From Chloroflexota bacterium (lineage in GTDB: Bacteria > Chloroflexota > Dormibacteria > Dormibacterales > Dormibacteraceae), in contig VBGR01000053.1 of the NCBI GenBank assembly GCA_005880695.1, forward strand, positions 1 through 32,746: a stretch of DNA of 32,746 nt, in the 5' to 3' direction. Both the position numbers and the translations under genes were made by a program. Shown piece by piece: positions 22,537 to 30,335 of this stretch. Within the stretch, counting starts at the first letter, position 1. Each line of letters starts with the position of its first letter. Below the pieces are notes generated by a model, which was given only the letters and a program-made list of their open reading frames with translations, was not told where the DNA came from and did no database searches.

Positions 22537-23216
22537 GCCGTGAAGGATGCCGCACCTTGGGCCAGCAGGACAGACCAACCGTCGGCCGCCGCCAGCCCGG
22601 CGCTACGCGCCGACCTGACGAGCGGCGTCCCGCCTTTGGCATAGACGAGGTCGACGACGGCCGCTCGCGGCAGGTCGTCCGCCTGGATGGGAACCTCTCC
22701 CTGACGGCCGAGAGGGGTGGCGTTAAGAAGGAGATCGACCGACCTGGCCAGCCGGCCCCTGTCTTCCCAGTTGCCCAGGCTCCGAGCCACCAGCGTGACC
22801 TCCGAACCCTCCAGCGCAACCGCGGCCGCCCGAGCCGCGCCGCCGTTTCCCAGGACGACCGCGCGGCCCCCCTCGAAGCCGACTTCGGCAAGCGCCGCCG
22901 CCACTCCCTCGACGTCGACGTTGGAGCCGATCAGGCGATCACCTTCCTTGCGGACCAGGTTGACCGCTCCCACGCGCGTCCCGACGGCGTCCAGCCCGTC
23001 GAGCAGGCCGATCACGGCCAGCTTGTGTGGGATCGTGACGTTGGCGCCCGCGTAGCCGGCTCCTCGCAGGCGTCCGATCAGCCCTGGCAGCTCCGCCGCC
23101 GCGACGTCCCAGAGCTCGTACCGCCAAGCCTCCAGCCCCGCCGCTTTGAACGCGGCCGAATGCATCGCTGGGCTTGCCGAGTAAGCGATTCCCTGGCCTA
23201 TGAGGCCGGCTAGCAA
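22482..23216 (-). CDS. aroE: Shikimate dehydrogenase
   Basis: Reduces 3-dehydroshikimate with NADPH (step 4). Visible: YSASPAMHSAAF near residues 13-24, NVTIPHK with the catalytic Lys near 57-63, the Rossmann motif VLGNGGAARAA near 117-127, NATPLG, and VVDLVYAKGGTPL. The frame is open further upstream into mltG, but the protein clearly begins at LLAGLIGQGIAYS. I chose the TTG at 23214-23216, which overlaps the mltG stop as TTGCTAG. That gives 244 residues, slightly short for the family. Confidence 0.92.
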   Translation of the reverse strand: MLAGLIGQGIAYSASPAMHSAAFKAAGLEAWRYELWDVAAAELPGLIGRLRGAGYAGANVTIPHKLAVIGLLDGLDAVGTRVGAVNLVRKEGDRLIGSNVDVEGVAAALAEVGFEGGRAVVLGNGGAARAAAVALEGSEVTLVARSLGNWEDRGRLARSVDLLLNATPLGRQGEVPIQADDLPRAAVVDLVYAKGGTPLVRSARSAGLAAADGWSVLLAQGAASFTAWTRLPAPLEAMRASLPG

Positions 23217-24262
23217 GTCGCGCCGGCGACGCCGTACTGGCGCTGCAGCGCCTCGTGCTCCGCCTCGCTGCGGGCAAAGCGGGTGACGCCTTTGCAGTCC
23301 GCGAAATAGAAGAGGTAGTGCTGGTCGCGCTGGAGCGGGTTGACGCAGGCATTGATCGCCGCGATGCCGGGGTTGCTGATCGGGCCCGGCGGCGGGCCGG
23401 CGTGCGTGTAGGTGTCGTAAGGAGAGCCGGCCGCAGCCTGCTTGTCCGCGTTGCTGAGCGTCTGCGCGCCCGCCGTCCGGCCCAGCGCATAAAGAATCGT
23501 GGCGTCCACGTCGAGGGAGTTGTGAATGTCGAGCCGGTTGTAGTAGATGCCGCAGACGATGCCGCGGTTGGGATCGGACTGGACTTCCCGGTCCACCATC
23601 GAAGCCAGGACGACTATCGAGTCGACGGTCTGCCCGTGCGCCTTGGCCTGCTGCTCGAGCTGGGGCGTGAACTTCAGCTTGAACTCGTCGAGCTGGGCTT
23701 TCACGAGGTCCTTGGCCGTGGCGCCCTTGTTGAGCGAGTAGGTGTCCGGGTAGAGGTAGCCCTCCAGGTTGTCGAGCCGGCCCGGCGTCTTGGGCCGGTT
23801 GGCGACGAAGTCGTACTGCTGCCAGTTGCCGGGGCTGGCCGCATCGAGGTAGTCCTGAGCCTTGCCCATGCCCGTCGACTCCCACTTGGCGGCGACGCGG
23901 GCGATCGAGAAGCCTTCGGGTACGGTGAACGTGACCTGGTCCGGGACTGCGTGCTGGAGCGCATCCACGATCTGGGGCACGTTCATCTTCTTGTCCAGCA
24001 CGAAGCTGCCCGCCTGAAACCCGCTGGCGGCGCCGGAGAGCCGGACGTAGAGGCGGAAGGCCTCGCGGTTCTTGATCAGGCCTTTGGCGTAGAGGTCATC
24101 GGCGATCTGCGCCGAGTCCTCGTTCTGGCTGACCTTGAAGGCGACTTTCTCGGACGTGGTCGAGACAGCCGTGTAGACCTGGTCGTTGTACCAGCCGTAG
24201 GCCTGGTCGGCTCCGTAGGCGAGAAGGCCGATCAGGACCAGAAAAATGATTAGGTTCCGCAA
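23210..24262 (-). CDS. mltG: Endolytic murein transglycosylase MltG
   Basis: A membrane-anchored (N-terminal helix about residues 3-19) lytic transglycosylase that cleaves nascent peptidoglycan strands and so sets glycan length. It is a YceG/DUF175 protein: EGYLYPDTYSL near residues 168-178, the active-site region VVLASMVDREVQSDPNR, and THAGPPPGPISNPGIAAINA near 289-308. The active motif usually reads A-S-[IL]-[VI]-E-[KR]-E, whereas here the first Glu is Asp. At 350 residues the length is normal. The start is TTG at 24260-24262, 6 bases after the DUF1292 stop. Confidence 0.92.
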   Translation of the reverse strand: MRNLIIFLVLIGLLAYGADQAYGWYNDQVYTAVSTTSEKVAFKVSQNEDSAQIADDLYAKGLIKNREAFRLYVRLSGAASGFQAGSFVLDKKMNVPQIVDALQHAVPDQVTFTVPEGFSIARVAAKWESTGMGKAQDYLDAASPGNWQQYDFVANRPKTPGRLDNLEGYLYPDTYSLNKGATAKDLVKAQLDEFKLKFTPQLEQQAKAHGQTVDSIVVLASMVDREVQSDPNRGIVCGIYYNRLDIHNSLDVDATILYALGRTAGAQTLSNADKQAAAGSPYDTYTHAGPPPGPISNPGIAAINACVNPLQRDQHYLFYFADCKGVTRFARSEAEHEALQRQYGVAGATC

Positions 24263-24268
24263 GGGCGG

Positions 24269-24502
24269 TTACTCATTTTCCAGGATCGAGACGATGCGAT
24301 CGAACTCGGGGCCCTCGACCGCCACCAGTCCCGACTCGTCCTCGCGCAGTATCAGGACCAGGTCGGGCTCGTCCTCGGCCTCGACGAGGTAGTAGGTCTG
24401 GTCTTCGACATCGAAGGCGTCGTGGAGCGTGAAGCGCCGCTCGATTCCGTCCTCGTCGATGAGCATCACCGAGGCCGGTTCGACCTGCTCTTCGTCACTC
24501 AT
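24269..24502 (-). CDS. DUF1292 family protein (YrzB-like)
   Basis: A 77-residue acidic protein with VMLIDEDGIERRFTLHDAFDVEDQTYYLVEAED, matching the DUF1292 pattern. Function unknown. The ATG at 24500-24502 overlaps the ruvX stop as ATGA. In Firmicutes the ruvX-DUF1292-mltG order (yrrK-yrzB-yrrL) is conserved, as here. Confidence 0.87.
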   Translation of the reverse strand: MSDEEQVEPASVMLIDEDGIERRFTLHDAFDVEDQTYYLVEAEDEPDLVLILREDESGLVAVEGPEFDRIVSILENE

Positions 24503-24921
24503 CTCTTTCGTTGACGATCCAGGAAGTCCTGCAGGATGAGGGCCGCCGCGACCTTGTCCCGGACCTCCTTGCGCTGGGCCCGGCGGACTCCCTGGTCGAT
24601 CAGGCCGCGCTCAGCCGCGACACTGGTTAGCCTCTCGTCGTAAAGGCTGACGGGCAGGCGAAGGGCGGTACGAAGTTCATGGGCCAGCGCCCGGGCGGCG
24701 GCTTCTTCTGGGCCGCGGGTACCGTCCAGCCGGCGCGGCAGACCGACCACGACCTGCTGGGCGCCCACCTCGCGTGCTAACACGGCCAGGCGTGCCACGA
24801 GCGTCTCGGGCGGCTCGGCCGCCAGGGTTTGAAGGGGACTCGCGATGGTTGCGGACTCGTCGCTCAGCGCAATTCCGACCCGGCGCGTGCCGGGATCGAT
24901 GGCCAGCACCCGTCCTGGCAT
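24499..24921 (-). CDS. ruvX: RuvX/YqgF family protein (pre-16S rRNA 5'-processing nuclease / Holliday junction resolvase-like)
   Basis: An RNase H-fold nuclease of 140 residues. Motifs: VLAIDPGTRRVGIALSDE near residues 5-22, VVVGLPRRLDGTRGPEEA near 57-74, LYDERLTSV near 94-102, and DKVAAALILQDFLD near 121-134 with the terminal catalytic Asp. In E. coli YqgF is implicated in 16S rRNA 5' maturation. The start is ATG at 24919-24921, 10 bases after the upstream gene. Confidence 0.93.
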   Translation of the reverse strand: MPGRVLAIDPGTRRVGIALSDESATIASPLQTLAAEPPETLVARLAVLAREVGAQQVVVGLPRRLDGTRGPEEAAARALAHELRTALRLPVSLYDERLTSVAAERGLIDQGVRRAQRKEVRDKVAAALILQDFLDRQRKR

Positions 24922-24931
24922 CGCGGTCGGG

Positions 24932-26473
24932 CTACGCCTTTGGCGTGACGGCCGGCGGCTTGGTCGTTTGCACCTCGTAGACGATCTTGATCCGGGAGCC
25001 GAGGATCGGCATCAGCGGCAGCGAGACGGGCTTCTGGCTGACCTGCGCCGACTCGATCGGCAGCGTGCCCAGGTAGATGCGCGCCGCCGCCGTGCTCTGG
25101 CCGGAGAGCCGGGACTTGATCTTGCTGAAGTCGAGGCTTGGCGCGACGAAGCCCTTCGCCGTGCCGAAAAACGACATGTGCCCATCGGGCGTGGAGGTGG
25201 TCACCCGGTAATCGATGGCCGGCGCGTTGTCGGTCAGCGCCGTGCCGGTGGGCACGTTCTTCTTCAGGTCGCCGAGGATCGCCTTCTTGACGTCCTCCAC
25301 CTGGTAGAGAGCGCCGCTGCCGGTCATCGTCCCGTTGCCGTTGAAGTTGGGGACGACGTCGTCGACCTTCTTGTCGGCAGTGAACTGGATCTGAAAGTCG
25401 ACGGAGTCTCCGAGCTTTTCGCCCGGCTGGGCCTGCTTGTTGAGGTCGTCGGTGACCGTCGCCTGGAGGTCGGACTGAAGCTGCGCCTTGGCGCTGTCGA
25501 GGTCGCCCTGGGAGACCTGCGTTTCGTGCTTCTCATCCGCCCCATTCGCAGTCGCGCTGGGATTCGTCACGCTCATGCAGGCGGTCCAGCCGGCAGACCT
25601 GCCTTCGATTGTGTTGATCGTGTTCGCGCCGACGTTTCCGCTCACTCCCGCGCCTGCGGCAATGATGTTTGCCGAAGCATTGGAGTTGCCACGCACGGCG
25701 ACTCCCCCGTCTGTCACCGCGAAGTGATGCCCGCTGCTGTCCATCACGCGCTGCCCTTGAGGAACCGTAAATGCGACGTCGGGGCACCTGTCAGTGAAGA
25801 CCACCTGGCCGCTGGCGAACACCGCCGGCGTCACTTTGGTGCCTGTCGCGGTGAACGAGTGCGTGGCCGTTTTGTTGGACGTGATCGTCCGGATCCGGAC
25901 CGGCGCCGCCCCAGGCGCTGCGTCGAAGCTCGTCGAGTGGCTGAACTCGGTGGCCTTGGCGACCAGCGTCACCTGCGCGGAAGGCACGAAGACGGCGCTC
26001 GCCACCACGCCGGAGACGAGCAGCATCGCCGCCCCGGCATAGAGCATGAAACGGGCCGGGCCTGTGCCCTGCAGCGCGGCGGGCCGCCGGGGCCGCGGGA
26101 TGACGAGCCTGGACGGCCGCTTGGTAGCGGACTTGGCGTCCACGGCGGGCGCAACCGGGAAGGCGCGTTCGGCGGCGGCCGGCTCGTGTCCGTAGCCGTA
26201 GCCAAACCCGCCTTGCGTGGCCGTCTCGGCGAAGGCACTGAATCCGCTCTCCGTCGCCATCTGCTGCACCGCGACGTCCGGCGAGATGATCGCGATCTTC
26301 TTGTCCAACCGCCGCGCGTAGTCGTGCAGGAGCTGGAAGTTGAAGCGGCTCTGGCCTAGCTTGCTGTGAGCCGGGACGACGACCTGGACCTCCTCCGAGG
26401 TGGTCTGCTTGATGCGTTCGATCAGTTCTGGGATCTCTTCTTCGACGTCTAGGTAGATCGGTGAAATGGCCAT
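24932..26473 (-). CDS. Membrane protein with a cytoplasmic N-terminal domain and a baseplate-J-like exterior domain
   Basis: A 513-residue protein in four parts. (1) Residues 1-80 form an alpha/beta domain: IYLDVEEEIPELIERIK, EVQVVVPAHSKLGQSR, KKIAIISPDVAVQQMA. It resembles a domain I recall in Chloroflexi and candidate-phyla membrane proteins. (2) A flexible linker rich in Gly, Ala and Pro follows to about 140. (3) A single transmembrane helix spans about 142-164. (4) An exterior part: residues 222-320 carry VPQGQRV, FAVTDGG, SGNVGANTINTIEG and VTNPSA, matching the baseplate J/gp47 pattern. No other phage gene is present, so this is probably a cell-envelope protein. The ATG at 26471-26473 lies 35 bases after the FtsA-like gene, with which it probably works. 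Function unknown. Confidence 0.8.
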   Translation of the reverse strand: MAISPIYLDVEEEIPELIERIKQTTSEEVQVVVPAHSKLGQSRFNFQLLHDYARRLDKKIAIISPDVAVQQMATESGFSAFAETATQGGFGYGYGHEPAAAERAFPVAPAVDAKSATKRPSRLVIPRPRRPAALQGTGPARFMLYAGAAMLLVSGVVASAVFVPSAQVTLVAKATEFSHSTSFDAAPGAAPVRIRTITSNKTATHSFTATGTKVTPAVFASGQVVFTDRCPDVAFTVPQGQRVMDSSGHHFAVTDGGVAVRGNSNASANIIAAGAGVSGNVGANTINTIEGRSAGWTACMSVTNPSATANGADEKHETQVSQGDLDSAKAQLQSDLQATVTDDLNKQAQPGEKLGDSVDFQIQFTADKKVDDVVPNFNGNGTMTGSGALYQVEDVKKAILGDLKKNVPTGTALTDNAPAIDYRVTTSTPDGHMSFFGTAKGFVAPSLDFSKIKSRLSGQSTAAARIYLGTLPIESAQVSQKPVSLPLMPILGSRIKIVYEVQTTKPPAVTPKA

Positions 26474-26508
26474 TTCGCGTCTATTGAAACCTCTGCTGAA
26501 TCGTTTTG

Positions 26509-27771
26509 TTACACCTTCATCGATTTGAGGACGCGCCGCATGACCCCGTGCAGGAGGTCCTTCTCATCGGCCTCGACCCGCAGCGCGTGGTTGGCGAGGC
26601 CCATCGGTCCGATGTCGCGAGGGGTCTGAAGGAGCCCTGTCATGTCCGTCAGGCTCTTGATATCCGGCGGCTGCAGCAGGCGCGGCTGCGGCTGGTGCGT
26701 GAATGGTAAACCTTCCGCCCAGCGCGGCTTGCGTAGCTCGGTCATGACCTCCGGCAGCAGGCTGCCGCCACCGCAGAGCAGGATCTCGGAGGGCAGCCGC
26801 TCGCCGCGGGCCAGCTCCTCCAGCGAGATGGTGAGGCCGCGCAGCAGGACCTCGGTATCGGCATTCAGGTGCTCGCTCACCTGGCGATCCTCCTCCGCGC
26901 CCAGCAGGCCTTCGCTGTGGCGGAGCTTCTTGGCCTCGGCCTCCGTGAAGCCGATGCCGAGCGCGGTCGCGAGGCGGCGCGTAAAGGAGCGGCCGCCGAT
27001 GTTGAACATCCTGGTGCCCTCGATCCCCCCGTCGCGGAGGAGCGCCACGTCCGTGGTGCCCCCGCCGATGTCGATGAAGATCGCGCCTGACTCGTAAGTC
27101 GAATCCGCCGCTGTGGCCCGCGCGATCGCGTAGGGCTGGGCGACAGCTCCAATCAGCTCCAGGTCGAGCTCGACCACCACTGTTTCGATCGCCGAGATAT
27201 GAGTCAGCGGCGCGAAGGTGTTGAAGACGGTGACCTCGATGTTGTGGCCCTGGAACCCGAGCGGATTGGCGACCGGGTAGCCGTCGACGCGCACGCCGGT
27301 GATGGCCGAATGGACGAGGCGCGCGTCGAGGTCGCCATAGGCGCGCTCCAGCTCGAGCAGGTGCTGAGCCTCCCGCAGCGCGCGCTTTTGGAGGAGGTTG
27401 AGCAGGCCTCGGATCTCGTTCTCCCGGATCCTGCCTTCGGGCCTGGTTCGGGGATAGGCAGCGGACGAGCTGAAGCCTTTTACGAGCTCACCGGCCACGC
27501 CCACGACGGCCTGCCCTGGCGGCGGGTTGACGCCGGCCATGTCCTCGGCGGCCTCCAGGGCCCGGTTGGCGGCCTGAATCACCGCCTCGATGTCAGCGAT
27601 CGCCCCCCCGCTCATCGCCAGCGGGTCCTGCGGCTCGCGGCCGACCCCGAGGACCACGCCTTCCTTCTTGTCCCGGCGCACGACCAGCGCCTTGACCATG
27701 TCGGTGCCGACGTCCAGGGCCGTGAAGTGCCGGTAGTAGTCGTTCCGTCGCTTGAGCAGGCGGCGCTTCAC
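26509..27771 (-). CDS. FtsA-like (SHS2-containing) actin-fold ATPase
   Basis: A 420-residue actin-fold protein of the FtsA/PilM group. Phosphate loop 1 is ALDVGTDMVKALV near residues 18-30; the FtsA-type SHS2 region holds ITGVRVDGYPVANPLGFQG; phosphate loop 2 is FIDIGGGTTDVALL near 244-257; the adenosine motif is LLCGGGSLLPEV near 343-354. FtsA tethers FtsZ to the membrane; PilM belongs to the type IV pilus inner-membrane platform. No ftsZ or pilN lies here, and the next gene encodes the baseplate-J-like membrane protein, so a distinct envelope role is more likely. The GTG at 27769-27771 overlaps the alaS stop as GTGA. Confidence 0.85.
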   Translation of the reverse strand: MKRRLLKRRNDYYRHFTALDVGTDMVKALVVRRDKKEGVVLGVGREPQDPLAMSGGAIADIEAVIQAANRALEAAEDMAGVNPPPGQAVVGVAGELVKGFSSSAAYPRTRPEGRIRENEIRGLLNLLQKRALREAQHLLELERAYGDLDARLVHSAITGVRVDGYPVANPLGFQGHNIEVTVFNTFAPLTHISAIETVVVELDLELIGAVAQPYAIARATAADSTYESGAIFIDIGGGTTDVALLRDGGIEGTRMFNIGGRSFTRRLATALGIGFTEAEAKKLRHSEGLLGAEEDRQVSEHLNADTEVLLRGLTISLEELARGERLPSEILLCGGGSLLPEVMTELRKPRWAEGLPFTHQPQPRLLQPPDIKSLTDMTGLLQTPRDIGPMGLANHALRVEADEKDLLHGVMRRVLKSMKV

Positions 27772-30269
27772 TGAAGGGCCGCCTCGAGCGCCTCGATGGC
27801 CTGCACCGAGGGCCGGTCGAGCTTGCCCTGCACGAGCACCGGGCTGCCCCCACCGGGTCCAAAGTGTTCTTTCAGCTTGTTGGCGTCGAACTCCTTGGCC
27901 AGGTCGCGCGAGACCTTGATCACGTACTGCCCGTCGCCAGTCACGGCCACGACGCCGGAGCCGCCCAGCGCCTCCAGGTAGTTGTCGGCGAACCGGCGCA
28001 GCGCATTAAGGTCCTGGGCGTCGACCGTTTCCGCGACCAGGGGCACCCGCGCCTCTCTCACCGACACCGAAGCTTGACCTTTGACCTGCGACTGGCGTAG
28101 CTCCTCCTGCAGTTTCTCGAGCTGCTTGCGGGCCGCGCGCAATTCGGCCCTGAGCTCGGCCTCGACACTGCGGTGACGCTCCAGCTGGCGCTCGATCTCC
28201 TCTTCCGCGGCGTCGCCCGCGACGAGATCGATCCGGCGCAGGCCGGCGCCCACACTCTTCTCGGAGCGGATCACCGTGTGGCCGATCTCAGCGGTGTTCG
28301 ACACATGGGTGCCGCCGCAGAGCTCGCACGTCCAGTCGCCGAAGCAGACCACCCGGACGATGTCGGCGTACTTCTCGCCGAAGAGCGCCATCGCGCCGGA
28401 GCGGCGCGCCTGCTCCAGCGGCTGGTGGCTTTCTTTGAACGGCAGACCGGCGCGCACCTGCTGGTTGACCAGCCGGCCCACCTGGCGCACTTCGGCGGGG
28501 GTCAGCGCCCGGTTGAACGAGAAGTCGAAGGTGGTGTGGTCTGGGCCGACGTAGGAGCCACGCTGAACCGCGGTTTCGCCGAGGACAGTCCGCAGCGCCT
28601 TGTGCAGCAGGTGGGTGGCCGAGTGATGGCGTGCGATCCGGGCCCGCCGGTGGGCATCGATCTCGGCATGCACGTCGTCGCCTGCGCGCAGCCTCCCCAC
28701 CTCGACTGTCCCGATGTGGGCGATCACGCCCTCGGCCGGCTTCTGGGTGTCCTCGACCCGGAGGCGCCCCTCCGCGGAGCTGACCTGACCGGTGTCGCCA
28801 ACCTGGCCGCCGGCTTCGGCATAGAAGGGCGTGCGGTTCAGATAGACCTCCACCTGCTCGCCCTCGCCCGCCTCGTCCGCCGGCTCGCCGGCCTTGTAGA
28901 CGGCCATGACCGAGGTCTCTTCCGCCGTGGAGGTGTAGCCCGTGAACTCCGAGCGGGGCAGCGACTTCAGGTCAGGCCAGCGTTCGCCGCTCATGGTGCG
29001 CGAGCGGGCGCGCTGCTCGGCCATGGCCGCTTCGAAGCCCTCGACGTCGACCTGGATCTCCCGCTCGGCGGCGAGCTCGCGCGTGAGGTCGAGTGGAAAG
29101 CCGAAGGTGTCGTGGAGCTTGAACGCCTCCTCGCCGGGGATGACCTCCGGGTACTTCATAGCCAGGCGCTCGAACAGCTCCGAGCCCTGGTCGAGGGTCC
29201 GCTGGAACCGCTCGGCTTCTGCGGTGACCACCTGGCGGATGTATGCCTCCCGGTCCTCCAGCTCGGGGTACTGCGGCTTCATAGCCGCGACCACGGGCTG
29301 GATGCCTTCCGCCAGCGGGACGCTCCCCTGCAGGCGGTGAATCCAGTGCTGGACGGCCCGCCGGATCAACCGGCGCAGCACGTAGCCGCGCCCCTCGTTC
29401 CCGGGCAGGACACCGTCCGCGACGAGGAAGGTCATCGCCCGCAGGTGATCGGCGACGATCCGCTCGGAGACCTGCGCCTTCTCACTGCTGCTTTTTCCGA
29501 TGAAGCTGACGATGGGCGCGAAGAGGTCGGTTTCGAACACCGAGTCGACGCCTTGCAGGATCGAGCTGATCCGCTCCAACCCCATGCCCGTATCGATTCC
29601 GGGTTTTGGCAACGGCGGCAGGCTGCCGTCGGGCTGGGCGTCGAACTGCATGAAGACCAGGTTCCAGAACTCGAGAAAGCGCTCGCAGTGGTCGGGGTAG
29701 CAGTCCTCCCGCCCGCAGCCGTGCTCGCGGCCGCGGTCCCACCAGATCTCGGAGTCGGGGCCGCAGGGCCCGGTCGCGCCGGCGGCCCACCAATTGTCCT
29801 CGTTGTCGTAGACCCAGTCGGCGCGAATCCCCGTCTTGGCCGGCCAGATGGTGCGGGCCTCCTTGTCGGAGGGATGGACGGTCACCCGCAGCCGGTCCTG
29901 AGGCAGCTTGTAAACGCCCGTCACCAGCTCCCAGGCCAGCGGGATCGCGGTCTCCTTGAAGTAACCGCCGGTGGGGGCGAAGTTACCGAGCATCTCGATG
30001 AATGTGGTGTGGCGGTCGGTCCTCCCCACCTCCTCGATGTCGGGCGTCCGGAGGCACTTCTGGCAGCTGGCGAGCCTGGGCGCAGGCGGATCGCTCACGC
30101 CCTGGAAGTAGGGCTTGAGCGGGTGCATCCCGGCCGAGATGAAGAGGGTCGTGGGATCGCGCTCCGGGATAAGGGGAGCGCTGGGGATCACTAGGTGGTC
30201 TCGGCTGGCGAAGAACTCTAGAAAAAGTGTTCGGATTTCGTTCCCGGTCATGCCGTGGGTCGGCTGCAT
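27768..30269 (-). CDS. alaS: Alanine--tRNA ligase
   Basis: Charges tRNA-Ala. An 833-residue class II synthetase. N-terminal catalytic domain: ISAGMHPLKPYFQG, GRTDRHTTFIEMLGNFAPTGGYFK, FWNLVFMQFD and GIDTGMGLERI. Editing domain: HHSATHLLH near residues 546-554 and CELCGGTHVSNT near 644-655, giving the zinc-type His/Cys ligands. The C-terminal DHHA1-like region (HFGPGGGSPVLVQGKL) is weakly glycine-rich compared with the usual C-Ala. It is a little shorter than typical (about 870). GGGGAAG lies 4 bases upstream of the ATG at 30267-30269, supporting that start over the next ATG at 30249-30251 (MTGNEIRTLF). Confidence 0.95.
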   Translation of the reverse strand: MQPTHGMTGNEIRTLFLEFFASRDHLVIPSAPLIPERDPTTLFISAGMHPLKPYFQGVSDPPAPRLASCQKCLRTPDIEEVGRTDRHTTFIEMLGNFAPTGGYFKETAIPLAWELVTGVYKLPQDRLRVTVHPSDKEARTIWPAKTGIRADWVYDNEDNWWAAGATGPCGPDSEIWWDRGREHGCGREDCYPDHCERFLEFWNLVFMQFDAQPDGSLPPLPKPGIDTGMGLERISSILQGVDSVFETDLFAPIVSFIGKSSSEKAQVSERIVADHLRAMTFLVADGVLPGNEGRGYVLRRLIRRAVQHWIHRLQGSVPLAEGIQPVVAAMKPQYPELEDREAYIRQVVTAEAERFQRTLDQGSELFERLAMKYPEVIPGEEAFKLHDTFGFPLDLTRELAAEREIQVDVEGFEAAMAEQRARSRTMSGERWPDLKSLPRSEFTGYTSTAEETSVMAVYKAGEPADEAGEGEQVEVYLNRTPFYAEAGGQVGDTGQVSSAEGRLRVEDTQKPAEGVIAHIGTVEVGRLRAGDDVHAEIDAHRRARIARHHSATHLLHKALRTVLGETAVQRGSYVGPDHTTFDFSFNRALTPAEVRQVGRLVNQQVRAGLPFKESHQPLEQARRSGAMALFGEKYADIVRVVCFGDWTCELCGGTHVSNTAEIGHTVIRSEKSVGAGLRRIDLVAGDAAEEEIERQLERHRSVEAELRAELRAARKQLEKLQEELRQSQVKGQASVSVREARVPLVAETVDAQDLNALRRFADNYLEALGGSGVVAVTGDGQYVIKVSRDLAKEFDANKLKEHFGPGGGSPVLVQGKLDRPSVQAIEALEAALQ

Positions 30270-30335
30270 TCTACTTCCCCGCGTGAGAGGCCTTCCCTGC
30301 CCACCCCGACCCCTTCCCGCCGAGCGCGACGCGAA
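30270..30335 (-). promoter_or_regulatory. alaS leader with a G-quadruplex-like run and a Shine-Dalgarno motif
   Basis: This 66-base gap between the sigma factor stop and alaS contains, on the minus strand, five runs of three to four G in about 24 bases (30295-30318) separated by one or two bases. A GGGGAAG lies just before the alaS ATG. No T-box hallmarks are visible. Confidence 0.5.

Noticed and set aside
22482-23885. The long upstream extension of the aroE frame
   Set aside because: It overlaps mltG and has no shikimate dehydrogenase features before LLAGLIGQ.
24932-26473. Prophage or phage-tail remnant, because of the baseplate-J-like domain
   Set aside because: No other phage genes are near, the protein has a membrane helix and an added cytoplasmic domain, and the flanking genes are housekeeping.
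30270-30335. T-box leader before alaS
   Set aside because: Only 66 bases, with no specifier loop, no antiterminator motif and no terminator.
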